64,000 nt of DNA, taken from NCBI RefSeq assembly GCF_004526345.1, contig NZ_CP038213.1, positions 372,001 to 436,000 on the forward strand, written 5' to 3'. The stretch is from Ornithinimicrobium flavum. Its GTDB lineage: Bacteria > Actinomycetota > Actinomycetes > Actinomycetales > Dermatophilaceae. Positions 46,745-56,673 of the stretch are shown piece by piece. Position 1 is the first letter of the stretch, and the number at the start of each line of letters is the position of its first letter. A model generated the notes under the pieces. The model was not told the origin of the DNA. It ran no database searches and was given only the letters and a program-made list of their open reading frames with translations. The translations under genes were made by a program, and so were the position numbers.

Positions 46745-47299
46745 TCAGGGGACCGACGGTGGCCAACGGTGCCGCCGCCAGTCGTCCCAGGTCGCAAAGC
46801 CCGAGGGGGGAGCGCCGACGGGATCGGAGCCGTCGAGCTCGCCGGGCGACGGGGTCTCCATCGCCGCCGCCCAGTCGCGGAGCTCCTCGTCCGACATCGG
46901 CCAGCTGGCCCCCGGAGCCTCGGACTGGCGCCGATCGAGCCGTCTGCGCTGCTCCGCCGGGTCGACCTCACGGTGGACCAGGACGACGCGAGCCCCGCGC
47001 TCCGCGGCTGCGTGACGCAGCGCCGTCCGCTCGTCCCGGCTCCACAGGCCGAAGTCGACCACCACGTCGATCCCGAGCTCGAGACCGCGCAGGGCGATCT
47101 CGACCAGCCGGCCCTCGATCACGGCCTGGGCGGCGGCAGGGTTCTCGGTCCCGTACAAGGCCTTCACCCAGTCGTCCTTGGTCAGGCGCAGCGCCCCCTG
47201 CCGCTCGAGCTGCCTGGCGGCGGTGGTCTTCCCGGTGCCCGGCAGCCCGACGGTGAGGAACAGCGTCGGCGCGGACCTGCCCCGCTCTCCGGCATCCAT
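46745..47299 (-). CDS. Small P-loop ATP-binding kinase-like protein
   Basis: An AAA_33-type (zeta toxin/polynucleotide kinase-like) protein of 184 residues. Walker A VGLPGTGKTTAARQLE lies at the N-terminus; DFGLWSRDERTAL provides the second acidic motif and a lid region with RRRLDRRQSEAPG carries arginines. Substrate unknown; phosphotransfer to a small molecule is typical. Start ATG 47299 (MDAGERGRS); the frame extends upstream through another gene's 3' end. No cognate antitoxin is visible, so I do not call it a toxin. Confidence 0.78.
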   Translation of the reverse strand: MDAGERGRSAPTLFLTVGLPGTGKTTAARQLERQGALRLTKDDWVKALYGTENPAAAQAVIEGRLVEIALRGLELGIDVVVDFGLWSRDERTALRHAAAERGARVVLVHREVDPAEQRRRLDRRQSEAPGASWPMSDEELRDWAAAMETPSPGELDGSDPVGAPPSGFATWDDWRRHRWPPSVP

Positions 47300-47347
47300 G
47301 GGGTCATGATCGCCGAGCGGGCCGCGGGCTGCCAGGCCCGGGACGCG

Positions 47348-47377
47348 GAAGGGGCGCACCTCCCGGTGCGCCCCTTC
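47348..47377 (-). terminator. Terminator hairpin after the sunset-domain gene
   Basis: A perfect 13-bp stem GAAGGGGCGCACC (47348-47360) with its complement at 47365-47377; on the minus strand the loop is GGGA, a stable GNRA tetraloop. It is 20 bases downstream of the sunset gene stop. Confidence 0.8.
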
Positions 47378-47397
47378 TGCTGCCTCGTGGCTGCGGC

Positions 47398-49278
47398 TCA
47401 GCGCCGGCGCCGGTCCCAGTGCGCGAAGCCGGCCGCGCGCGCGGCCTCCTCGCTCTCGAACCACAACCTCGGCACGCACCGCGTCATAGCTCGGCGACTC
47501 CTCGGTGTGGAAGAGCATCGAGCCGGAGTTGCCCTTCACCACCCAGCCCTCCGGGCCCGAGCCGTCCTCGGCCGGGTCGGCCGAGCCGGGACCGTAGACG
47601 GACTCCGAGAACACCGCCCCGCCCGCAGCAGCGGGAGCGTCGGCGTCACCGTAGGAGCGGTCGGGCTCGGCATAGGCCGTCTCGCTGGTGGCCTGGTCCT
47701 GCTCGGTGTAGGCGGTCTCGCCGGTGGCCTGGTCCTGCTCGGTGTAGGCGGGGTCGCCGGTGGTGAGGTCGGGCTCGGTGTAGGTGGTGTCGCCGGTGGT
47801 GAGGTCGGGCTCGCCGTAGGTGGTGTCGCCGGTGGTGAGTCGGGCTCGCCGTAGGTGGTGCCGCCGGTCGCGAGGTCGGGCTCGCCATAGGCAGTGCGGG
47901 CGGCCGAGGCGTCGTCGTAGGAACCGTCGGTGTCCTCGCCGGCGTAGGTGCGGTCGGTGTGGGCGGCTCCGGCCGCACCGACCGCCGCTGCCCCGGCGCC
48001 GGCAGCGGCGCCGGTGCCCTGCGCACCCGTGCCGATCGGCTCGTCGGCGACGACACGCTCACCGGCGGCGGCTGTCGTGTCCGGCGGGTAGGTCGTGGCG
48101 CTGGACAGGGCCGGACCGTCGTCGCCACGGACGGGGGTGGTGTCGTCGTGGTAACCGTGCTCCTGCATGCCCGGCTCGCCGACCACGTCCTCGACGACGA
48201 CCGCCTCGCCGCCGTCGCCGCGGTAGGTCGTCGTGGCGGAGTCGTCGAGCGGCTGCTCGTGGTCCGTGCCGCGGTCGTGGTCGTCGACGCCGGAGCGGTC
48301 GTACCCCTCGACGGGCGAGTCGGAGGACCCCTCGTGGGCCGTCACCTCCTCGGGGGTCTCACCCGGGGTCTGGTCGTCGGCGGGGAGCGGCTCGTCTCGG
48401 GCCCCGGCGTCGATCTCCTCGCTGGTCAGGGCGTGCACGTCCGCGTGCTCGTCGTGGCCGGCGTGGTGGTCCTCGGACAGGTAGGCGTCCGCGTGCTCGT
48501 CGTGGCCGGCGTGGTGGTCCTCGGACCGGTAGGCATCCGCGGGCTCCTCGTGGACCGGCTCCTCGCGGGACTGCTCCTCGTGGACCGGCTCGTCGCGGAC
48601 CTCACCGTCGGGCGCGCGATCGGTCGTGGCGGCGCCGGTGGCCGCGGCTCCCATGGCGCCGATCGCGGCCGCCTGCCGCATCTGGTCCCCGTCCCCCTCG
48701 CGCGGGTGTCGACGTCCGCGTGGTGGGAGTCGTCCACGTGTGTGCGTGTGCTCGACGTCCGCGTGGTGGGTGTCGTCGACCACGGTGTGGTCCACGGTCG
48801 CCCCGGAGGCGTCGTCTGCGTACGCGCCGCCGGCGACGGGCTCGTGGTCGTCCTCACGCACGACGTAGTCGGTCTCCTCGGCCCGGTGGCCCCGCTCGCT
48901 CGCAGCGTCACCGGCCCCCGCCCCGTGGCGCCGACAGCGGTCACGGCCTCGGCCTCGCGCCACCGGTCCGCGTCGTCGTCGACCCGCTGGTCGTCGTCTC
49001 CCCGCAGGTCGTCGTCGGCGTGCTGGTCGAAGGGCTGGTCGCGAGCGTCCGTCCGGTCGTCGGCGGGCGTGGTGCCCGGGCGTCGACCCCGGGGCGGCAG
49101 TGCCGGGGCCCAGGTCTCGTCCCTCGGCCACGACGTCACGGCTGCCCACGGCGGAGTCGTCACGGCTGTCCACCGCGGTGTCGCCACCACCGGGCCGGCG
49201 CAGCAGCATGAAGATCGCGGCGCCGATGAGCAGGAGCAGCAGCGCGACCATGATCCACGTGGTCGTCGAGTTGTCCAT
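47398..49278 (-). pseudogene. Membrane-anchored sunset-domain protein, several frameshifts
   Basis: The start ATG 49278 follows GGAGGGACC. An N-terminal membrane anchor (WIMVALLLLLIGAAIFMLLRR) is followed by a long acidic, His/Asp/Glu/Thr-rich region with repeated DHHAGHDEHAD and EEPVHEE phrases, seven 12-residue repeats (47645-47895), and a C-terminal sunset domain (WVVKGNSGSMLFHTEESP, then, after one frame correction, VWFESEEAARAAGFAHW) ending at 47398. The frame breaks at about 49090, 48960, 48735, 48700, 47839 and 47465. Reading the protein in pieces gives continuous conserved sense, so I favour sequence errors over decay. Function unknown; sunset domains occur in actinobacterial envelope proteins. 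Confidence 0.7.
47645..47895 (-). repeat. Seven 36-bp tandem repeats encoding 12-residue units
   Basis: Units read TAYGEPDLATGG, TTYGEPDLTTGD (twice), TTYTEPDLTTGD, PAYTEQDQATGE, TAYTEQDQATSE and TAYAEPDRSYGD. The stretch is 251 bases: seven times 36 minus one, and the missing base is at about 47839 where CGACCTCACC is CGACTCACC. It is a Tyr/Thr/acidic spacer in the sunset protein. Confidence 0.85.
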
Positions 49279-49425
49279 GTTGGTCCCTCCGTCAGGCGAC
49301 CGGAGGTCGGTCGCGATGGGGTCGGGCACCACGCGGGTGCACCGGTTGGGCACCACCGTAGTGGGATTCGCCCTGCTCCGGCAGGTCGAGGACGCCGTGA
49401 GGGCCGAGCAGGCGGCAGCGTCTGG

Positions 49426-49436
49426 GACAATCGCGT
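49426..49436 (+). promoter_or_regulatory. Leaderless -10-like promoter of the dedA gene
   Basis: GACAAT (49426-49431) lies 5 bases before GTG 49437 with no ribosome-binding site. Confidence 0.4.
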
Positions 49437-50089
49437 GTGAGTACTTCGTCCGACCTGACCGGTGTCGCCGGGTGGGCCGTCTCCGTCATGGAGACCCTGG
49501 GAGGTCCCGGCGCGGGCCTGATCATCGCCCTCGAGAATCTCTTCCCGCCCCTGCCCAGCGAGGTGATCCTCCCGCTCGCCGGCTTCACCGCGAGCCAGGG
49601 GACCTTCACCCTCACCGGGCGATCCTGTGGACGACCGCCGGGTCCGTGGTCGGGGCGATGCTGCTCTTCCTCCTCGGCTCGGCCCTGGGGCGGGCCCGGT
49701 TCCGCTCCCTCTGGGGACGGCTGCCCCTCGTCGACATGACCGACCTGGACCGGACCGAGGCGTGGTTCGCCCGCCACGGTGGGAAGGCCGTCTTCTTCGG
49801 GCGGATGATCCCGATCTTCCGCAGCCTGATCTCCATACCCGCAGGCATCGAGGGGATGCCGCTGCCCAAGTTCCTGCTGCTCACCACCGCCGGGAGCGGC
49901 ATCTGGAACACGCTGTTCGTGGTGGCGGGATACCAGCTGGGGGAGAACTGGCACCTGGTCGAGTCCTACGCCGGTGTCCTGCAGAAGGTGGTCATCGTCG
50001 TGGTCCTGGGCCTGGTCGCGTGGTGGCTGGTCCGGCGGGTCCGCACCGTCCGCGACCGCGCCGGGGCCTCCCGCGACGGCCAGGTATGA
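49437..50089 (+). CDS. DedA-family membrane protein (frameshifted)
   Basis: SNARE-associated/VTT-domain integral membrane protein thought to act as a lipid flippase, probably for undecaprenyl phosphate. The N-terminal part (IIALENLFPPLPSEVILPLAG) is in one frame until about 49619, in the sequence ACCGGGCGATCC; the rest (AILWTTAGSVVGAMLLF, FFGRMIPIFRSLISIPAG, the DedA hallmark) is in the minus-one frame. One missing G in the GGG run restores about 217 residues. The stop overlaps the next gene (ATGA). Probably a sequencing error. Confidence 0.83.
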
Positions 50090-50711
50090 CGTCGCGCCCG
50101 GCGGTGGGGGTCGGGCCTTGGGAGGGCGACCGGCCGCAGGACGCGGACGGGTCCCTGCCGTCCCACCTCGACCCCGACCTGCTGCGTGACGGTGACACCC
50201 GCAACGTCGTCGACCGCTACCGCTACTGGCGGCACGAGGCCATCGTCGCCGACCTCGACACCCGCCGCCACGAGGTCCACGTCGCGGTGGAGAACTGGGA
50301 GCACGACTTCAACATCGGCTCGGTCGTCCGCACCGCCAACGCCTTCAACGTCGCGGCCTTCCACATCGTGGGGCGCCGTCGCTGGAACCGGCGCGGGGCC
50401 ATGGTCACCGACCGCTACCAGCACGAGCACCACCACCCGGACGTCGCGGGCCTGGGCGCGTGGGCCCAGGAGCGACGGCTCCCGCTCCTCGGGGTGGACA
50501 ACGTCCCCGGCTCCCGCCCGCTGGAGGACTTCCCCCTCCCGCGCGGCTGCATACTCCTCCTCGGCCAGGAGGGCCCCGGGTTGAGCCCGGAGGCGGTCGC
50601 CGCGTGCGAGGACGTGCTGGCCATCACCAGCACGGCTCCACCCGCTCGATCAACGCGGGGGCGGCGGCCGCGATCGTCCTCTACCACTGGGCGCTCCAGC
50701 ACACCCGGTGA
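50086..50711 (+). CDS. SpoU-family tRNA/rRNA 2'-O-methyltransferase (frameshifted)
   Basis: SPOUT-class methylase that modifies a ribose in tRNA or rRNA. Start ATG 50086 overlaps the dedA stop. Motif 1 NIGSVVRTANAF, motif 2 LLGQEGPGLS and motif 3 HGSTRSINAGAAAAI are all present, but the last lies in a different frame: at about 50633 one C is missing in ATCACCAGCACGG. Repaired length is about 208 residues. Specificity (TrmH-like or another site) cannot be decided. Confidence 0.84.
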
Positions 50712-50730
50712 GCCTGAGAGGATGAGCCCC

Positions 50731-51536
50731 ATGCTCCGTCGCCTCACGTCCGAGATGTCCATGACCGTCACCGCGCCGGGGTGGCCACGATCGGGACCTC
50801 GGTCGCCGAGCAGGTGGACCGGGCGCAGGAGAGCTTCTCGGTGACCCTCGACGGCGAGCCGCTGGAGGTGCTGGACGTGCTCGACGACGCGTCGGGCACC
50901 CGGTGGCACGTGGTCCGTGACGTGGCCCCGGGGCAGCTGCTGGTCAGCTACTCCGCGCTCGTGCGGGACGGCGGGGCCAGCCGGCCGGTGACCGAGCTGG
51001 ACCGCATCCACTACGTGCGGCCCAGCCGCTACGTCGACCTCGACCGGCTCGAGGCGGTCGCCCGCGCCGAGGTGGGGGAGGTGGTGGGGGAGCAGGGGGT
51101 CCTGGACGTCGCGACCTGGGTGCACGAGCACCTGCGCTACGTCGTGGGCAGCTCCCGCGTGACCGACGGGGCGAGCGACACCTACCTCGCGCGGCGCGGG
51201 GTCTGCCGCGACTTCGCCCACCTGACGATGGCCCTGCTGAGGGCCCGCGGCGTCCCGGCCCGGATGGTCGCCTGCTACGCCCCCGGCCTGGCCCCGATGG
51301 ACTTCCACGCCGTCGTCGAGGCCGCGGTCGGCGACCGCTGGGTCGTCGTCGACCCGACCCGGCTCGCGCCCCGGCCCTCCCTCGTGCGTATCGGGGCCGG
51401 CGCCGACGCGAGCGAGACCAGCTTCCTCACCGTGCACACCGGGGGCCTGAGCTTCGGGCGGCTCACCGTCACCGCCGCCGTGGAGGACGCCGACCTCCCG
51501 GTGGACGACCACCTGGGCACCGTCGAGATCGGCTGA
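50731..51536 (+). CDS. Transglutaminase-like cysteine peptidase-fold protein (frameshifted at 5' end)
   Basis: Papain-like transglutaminase-fold protein. The first about 15 residues (MLRRLTSEMSMTVTAP) are in one frame and the rest, beginning GVATIGTSVAEQVDRAQ, in another, a one-base loss at about 50775 in GCGCCGGGGTGG; alternatively translation starts at ATG 50781. The catalytic triad is complete: Cys in RRGVCRDFAHL, His in PMDFHAVVEA and Asp in VVVDPTRLAP. About 269 residues after repair. It faces the ATP-grasp/alpha-E/transglutaminase operon tail-to-tail and may serve the same pathway. Confidence 0.82.
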
Positions 51537-51593
51537 GCACGCGGACGGCCGCGGGGCGTCACCGCGGGCCTCCCTCCCGGAACGCCGCCGGGG

Positions 51594-52436
51594 TCAGACC
51601 CGCAGCGCCGTGAGCTCCACCTCGACGAACATCGCGCTGCTCCGGGTGCCGGTGTAGATGCCGCGCAGCGGAGGGACGTCGCCGTACTCGCGGCCGCGGG
51701 CCACCTCGACGTGCCGGCCACCGGGCTGCACGCCGTTGGTGGGGTCCATGCCGACCCACTCCCCGTCCCACCAGCACACCCAGGCGTGCGACTCGCCCTT
51801 GTAGGGCTGGCCGATCTCGGGCTCCCGGGCGGGCAGGAGGTAGCCGCTGACGTAGCACGCCGGGATCCCGACGGTCCGCAGGCAGCCGATCGTGAGGTTG
51901 GACATGTCCTGGCAGACCCCGGCCCGTCCCGCCCACGCCTCCGAGGCCCGGGTGTGCACCCCGGTGGAGCCGGACACGTAGGTCATCTCGTCCCGGACCA
52001 GGTCGACGATCTCCCGGGCGCACGCGGAGGGTGTCGAGGACCGGTCCGCGATCTCCTGCACCCGGGCCCGCAGGTCCTCCGGAGGCTCCACCGAGGGGCT
52101 GCACAGCAGGTACTCGCTGAGGTCGTCGAAGACCTCGGCCGACCGCAGCTCCTCCCACGACAGACCCTGCCCCGTGACCTCCGGACGCTGGACGTCCACG
52201 GTGGCCGAGGCGGTCACGCTCAGCCGCTGGTGGGGCTCGTGCACCTCGAACTGGGTGACGGTCGTCCCCCAGTAGTCGGTGTAGGTGTTGGTCCACGCCG
52301 CCGGAGCGATGTCGACCTTGGTGTGCAGCACCTGCTGGTGCAGGGTGGACATCGGGGTCATCCGGGCCTCGTTGAAGGAGTGCGAGGCGGCGCCGGTGTA
52401 CTCGTAGCCCGTCCGGTGGACGATCCGCAGCAGCAT
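51594..52436 (-). CDS. Transglutaminase-like protein of the ATP-grasp/alpha-E system
   Basis: A 280-residue protein with an N-terminal beta region (LLRIVHRTGYEYTGAASHSF, the conserved transglutaminase N-domain) and the catalytic core: Cys175 in AGVCQDMSNL, His218 in ESHAWVCWW and Asp231 in VGMDPTNG. Family proteins may cut or form isopeptide bonds in a peptide-tagging pathway predicted from gene neighbourhoods. The ATG shares one base with the alpha-E stop (TGATG), so the three genes form a tight operon. Confidence 0.88.
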   Translation of the reverse strand: MLLRIVHRTGYEYTGAASHSFNEARMTPMSTLHQQVLHTKVDIAPAAWTNTYTDYWGTTVTQFEVHEPHQRLSVTASATVDVQRPEVTGQGLSWEELRSAEVFDDLSEYLLCSPSVEPPEDLRARVQEIADRSSTPSACAREIVDLVRDEMTYVSGSTGVHTRASEAWAGRAGVCQDMSNLTIGCLRTVGIPACYVSGYLLPAREPEIGQPYKGESHAWVCWWDGEWVGMDPTNGVQPGGRHVEVARGREYGDVPPLRGIYTGTRSSAMFVEVELTALRV

Positions 52437-53356
52437 CAGCGCACCCCCGCCCGCCACACCGTCTGACCGGCACCGTCGAAGAAGTGGCTGGACACGGCGT
52501 CGTTGACGGCCGAGCACGTCCGTTGCAGGTCGCTCATCCGCGTCGGCAGGTCCACTGTGAGATCCTCCAGCGCGCCGAACTCGAAGCGGGCGCGCGCCCG
52601 GCCCAGGGCCCGCAGCGCCTCCGTGGACGGCACGCGCGTCCCACCCTCCAGCGCTTGCAGCGCCTCCTCCGCCCGGTCCAGGGCGAAGAGGACCGAGCGC
52701 GGGAAGAGCCGGTCCACGAGGAGGAACTCGGCGGCCCGCTGGTCGGTCGCGTCGCCCCGGTAGGTCCGGACGAACGCGTGGTGGGCGCCGCACGCCCGCA
52801 GCGTCTGGGTCCAGGCGTAGGGGCCGTCCGCGCTGTAGGCGGCGGTCTCGATGATCCGCGAGGTCATGTCCACCCGCTCCAGGGAGCGGCCGAGCAGGAG
52901 GTACTGCCATCCCTCGTCGTGGCTCATCGTCGAGTCCGCGATGCCCCCGACCACGGCGCAGCGCTCACGGACCAGCTGGCAGGCCCGGTGGGCGGGGAGG
53001 TGCTGGAGACGGTTGCCGCGCATCATGTTCCACGTGGTGTTGATCGCCTCCCACATCTCGGTGGAGACGGTCTCCCGCGAGCGTCGCGCGCTCTCCCGGG
53101 CACCGTGGAAGGCGGCGACCATCGACGTGGAGGACGACTCGTCCCACCCGAGCAGCTGCAGCACCGTGTGGTGGTCGGGGCTGGCCTCGTCGTCGATGCC
53201 CATGACGCGCAGCAGGATCCGGCTGACCTCCTCCTCGTCGACGACGGGGTCCTCGAGCAGCCGGGTCAGGTGCACCTCCAGGAGCCGGGAGGTGTCCTCA
53301 GCCCGTTCGAGGTAGCGACCGATCCAGTAGAGCGACTCCGCGATCCGGCTCAGCAC
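52436..53356 (-). CDS. Alpha-E domain protein (DUF403)
   Basis: An all-helical protein of 306 residues, starting VLSRIAESLYWIGRYLERAEDTSRLLE, the signature of the alpha-E family; further conserved sequences are WEAINTTWNMMR and LLLGRSLERVDMTSRIIE. It has no known catalytic motif and is thought to be a partner of circularly permuted ATP-grasp enzymes. The GTG 53356 start overlaps the ATP-grasp stop by 7 bases. Function in this organism is unknown. Confidence 0.88.
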   Translation of the reverse strand: MLSRIAESLYWIGRYLERAEDTSRLLEVHLTRLLEDPVVDEEEVSRILLRVMGIDDEASPDHHTVLQLLGWDESSSTSMVAAFHGARESARRSRETVSTEMWEAINTTWNMMRGNRLQHLPAHRACQLVRERCAVVGGIADSTMSHDEGWQYLLLGRSLERVDMTSRIIETAAYSADGPYAWTQTLRACGAHHAFVRTYRGDATDQRAAEFLLVDRLFPRSVLFALDRAEEALQALEGGTRVPSTEALRALGRARARFEFGALEDLTVDLPTRMSDLQRTCSAVNDAVSSHFFDGAGQTVWRAGVR

Positions 53357-54924
53357 GGCATACCTCCGGTCTGTTGCTGCTGCTGCTCCTGCTCGGCCGG
53401 CTCGGCCTCGGAGCGGGTGAGGGCGACCTGGGGGGCGGTCCCCAGGGGGAGCGAGCGCTGGCTCTGACGCTGGAAGCGGCTGCGCCGCCCGTCGCCGGAG
53501 AGCACCCACGTGTCCTTGGACCCGCCGCCGCGGCTGGAGTTGACGATGAGGTCCCCCTCGCCGAGCGCGACCCGTGTCAGCCCGCCGGGCAGCACCCACA
53601 CCTTCTCCCCGTCGTTGATGGCGAACGGCCGCAGGTCCACGTGCCGGGGCCGCATACCCTCCTCGACCATCGTCGGGATGGTCGAGAGCTGCACCACCGG
53701 CTGGGCGATCCACCCCCGCGGGTCGCGCAGCACCGCGGTGCGCAGCTGGTCGAGCTCGGCGGCGTCCGCCTGCGGGCCGATGACGATGCCCTTGCCGCCC
53801 GAGCCGTCCACCGGCTTGAGCACCAGCTCGTCGAGCCGGTCCAGGACCTCCTCGCGGTGCCCGGGGTCCTCCAGCCGCCAGGTGTCGACGTTGGGCAGCA
53901 GCGGCTCCTCCCCGAGGTAGTAGCGGATGAGGTCGGGCACGTAGGAGTACATCAGCTTGTCGTCGGCGACCCCGTTGCCGACCGCGTTGGCGATGGTAAC
54001 GTTGCCCGCCCGGGCGGCGTTGAGCAGGCCCGGGCAGCCGAGGACTGAGTCGTTGCGGAAGGCGACCGGGTCCAGGAAGTCGTCGTCGACCCGACGGTAG
54101 ATGACGTGGACCGGCTGCAGCCCGTGCGTGGTGCGCATCATGACTCGCCCGCCCTGGGTCACCAGGTCGCGCCCCTCGACCAGCCGGCAGCCCATCAGCC
54201 GGGCCAGCAGGCTGTGCTCGAAGTAGGCCGAGTTGTAGGGCCCGGGGGTCAGGACCACCACCTCGGGGTCCTGGACCCCCGACGGTGCGGCCGCGCGCAG
54301 CGCGCGGAGCAGACGGTCGGGGTATGCGGCCACCGGCCGGATCCGGTGGGTCCCCACCACCTCCGGCAGGGTGGAGGTCATCGCACGGCGGTTGGTCAGG
54401 ACGTAGGAGACCCCGCTGGGGATGCGGACGTTGTCCTCCAGCACGCGGAAGGTGCCCTCGGCGTCCCGGATGAGGTCGATGCCGGAGACGTGGACCCGCA
54501 CGCCGTTGACCGGCTGGATGCCGTAGGCGACCCGGTGGTAGTGCTTGCTCGTGGTGACCACGTGCCGCGGCAGGACCCGGTCGGTCACGATCTGCATGGC
54601 GCCGTAGACGTCGGCGAGGAAGGCCTCCAGCGCACGCACGCGCTGGCCCACGCCCTCCTCGACGTGCGACCACGTCGAGGCCTCGATGATCCGCGGCACG
54701 ATGTCCAGGGGGAAGGGCCGCTCCTCGCCCTCGTAGTCGAAGGTCACGCCCTGGTCGTGGTAGCTCTTGCTGACGTACTCCGCCCGGTTGCGGACGTCGT
54801 CCAGGCCGAACTCCTCGAACTGGGTGGCGACCTGGTCGTAGGCTGCCCGCACCCGGCCGTCGGCGGCCACGGCCTCGTCGAAGGTCGAGGTGGACGTGGG
54901 GTAGTCCGTGAAGGCGCCGGCCAT
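53350..54924 (-). CDS. Circularly permuted ATP-grasp protein
   Basis: A 524-residue CP-ATPgrasp (DUF404/DUF407) enzyme that probably makes an amide or peptide bond by an acyl-phosphate. Conserved segments are VLEDNVRIPSGVSYV, GPYNSAYFEHSLLARLMG, the nucleotide-binding LKPVDGSGGKGIVIGP and PLLPNVDTWR. The C-terminus ends in a Gln/Glu-rich tail (EPAEQEQQQQQTGG). ATG 54924 lies 6 bases after TAGGGT; the in-frame GTG at 54930 would sit within the promoter spacer. First gene of the alpha-E/transglutaminase operon. Confidence 0.9.
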   Translation of the reverse strand: MAGAFTDYPTSTSTFDEAVAADGRVRAAYDQVATQFEEFGLDDVRNRAEYVSKSYHDQGVTFDYEGEERPFPLDIVPRIIEASTWSHVEEGVGQRVRALEAFLADVYGAMQIVTDRVLPRHVVTTSKHYHRVAYGIQPVNGVRVHVSGIDLIRDAEGTFRVLEDNVRIPSGVSYVLTNRRAMTSTLPEVVGTHRIRPVAAYPDRLLRALRAAAPSGVQDPEVVVLTPGPYNSAYFEHSLLARLMGCRLVEGRDLVTQGGRVMMRTTHGLQPVHVIYRRVDDDFLDPVAFRNDSVLGCPGLLNAARAGNVTIANAVGNGVADDKLMYSYVPDLIRYYLGEEPLLPNVDTWRLEDPGHREEVLDRLDELVLKPVDGSGGKGIVIGPQADAAELDQLRTAVLRDPRGWIAQPVVQLSTIPTMVEEGMRPRHVDLRPFAINDGEKVWVLPGGLTRVALGEGDLIVNSSRGGGSKDTWVLSGDGRRSRFQRQSQRSLPLGTAPQVALTRSEAEPAEQEQQQQQTGGMPC

Positions 54925-54936
54925 GCGCACACCCTA
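54925..54936 (-). promoter_or_regulatory. Leaderless -10 promoter of the ATP-grasp operon
   Basis: On the minus strand TAGGGT (54936-54931) is followed after 6 bases by ATG 54924, with no ribosome-binding site. It is divergent from fba. Confidence 0.55.
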
Positions 54937-55005
54937 GTGGGGCGGTCGGCGGGCCTGTGGAAGAGTGGGTGGTGCACCGACACCGCTGCTCTTCGAGGAG
55001 GACCC

Positions 55006-56030
<1,025 letters not shown>

Positions 56031-56034
<4 letters not shown>

Positions 56035-56444
56035 GCCTGGGCGCGGGGGGCGACCTGCTCGGCATACCCCCGACCGAGCTGCCGGAGGACCCCGCCGCCG
56101 CCGAGCTCGAGGCGGGGGACCCGAGGCAGGTGGCTGCCTCCTACCCCGCCTCGTGCCTGGCCTGGGCGCGGCTGGCCGAGGAGGCGCTGGCGGGCTCCGA
56201 GCCGGTCGCCGCCTACGCCTACGCCCGGACGGGCTACCACCGCGGTCTGGACCAGCTGCGCCGGTCCGGGTGGCGGGGCCAGGGGCCGGTGCCCTGGGAG
56301 CACGTGCCCAACCGCGGGTTCCTGCGGGCGCTCGCGGCACTGGCGAAGGCGGCCGGCGCGATCGGGGAGACGGAGGAGCAGACGCGCTGCACCGAGTTCC
56401 TCCGGGCCTCCAGCACCACCGCCGCCCGCGAGCTCGGTCTCTGA
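56031..56444 (+). CDS. DUF3151 protein
   Basis: A 137-residue helical protein of unknown function, conserved in actinobacteria next to fba. GTG 56031 overlaps the fba stop. Recognisable parts are LGIPPTELPEDPAAAEL, YPASCLAWARLAEEAL, YAYARTGYHRGLDQLRRSGW and PNRGFLRALAALA. The helical repeats resemble a TPR-like scaffold. Confidence 0.85.
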
Positions 56445-56636
56445 TCTGAGGGGGGGGTTGGCCCCCGGGCGGTGACGCCGTCCGTGACGCGGTGCCACCG
56501 GCCCGGGAGGCCCCTCCGCGCGAGGCTCCGTGGCCGTGGCCCGGAGCGTCTCGCGCTCCCAGTGCCCGGGGCCTGCGCGTCCCCTGACGATGGACCCGGG
56601 CTGAGGCCTATATAACCACGACCTGCCACCTGCGCG
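56445..56636. other. Intergenic region with hairpins, no gene seen
   Basis: It opens with a G-run/C-run hairpin (GGGGG 56452-56456, CCCCC 56462-56466), then an imperfect inverted repeat CCCGGGCGGT (56464-56473) with ACCGGCCCGGG (56497-56507), a likely terminator for fba-DUF3151. An AT-rich TATATAAC at 56609-56616 is conspicuous. No convincing open frame or RNA gene. Confidence 0.45.
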
Positions 56637-56666
56637 TTGTCCGAACCGTGCCAGTGGCCTTAACCT
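56637..56666 (+). promoter_or_regulatory. Promoter of the LuxR-type regulator
   Basis: TTGTCC (56637-56642) and TAACCT (56661-56666) are separated by 18 bases, a good housekeeping promoter; ATG 56674 follows 7 bases later, so the mRNA is probably leaderless. Confidence 0.6.
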
Positions 56667-56673
56667 GCCAAGG

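Noticed and set aside
46745..47299. Zeta-toxin of a toxin-antitoxin pair
   Set aside because: The Walker motif and size fit, but no small antitoxin gene precedes it; many small P-loop kinases share the fold.
47645..47895. Possible CRISPR or minisatellite array
   Set aside because: The 36-bp units are adjacent without spacers and encode regular 12-residue repeats in a protein frame.
47820..49211. 463-codon Arg-rich plus-strand frame over the sunset gene
   Set aside because: Arg/Pro-only composition produced by reading the complement of repetitive acidic codons.
56609..56616. TATATAAC as the -10 box of the LuxR-type regulator
   Set aside because: A better promoter (TTGTCC-N18-TAACCT) lies downstream with the leaderless spacing typical of this genome; the AT-rich word is kept only as a curiosity.
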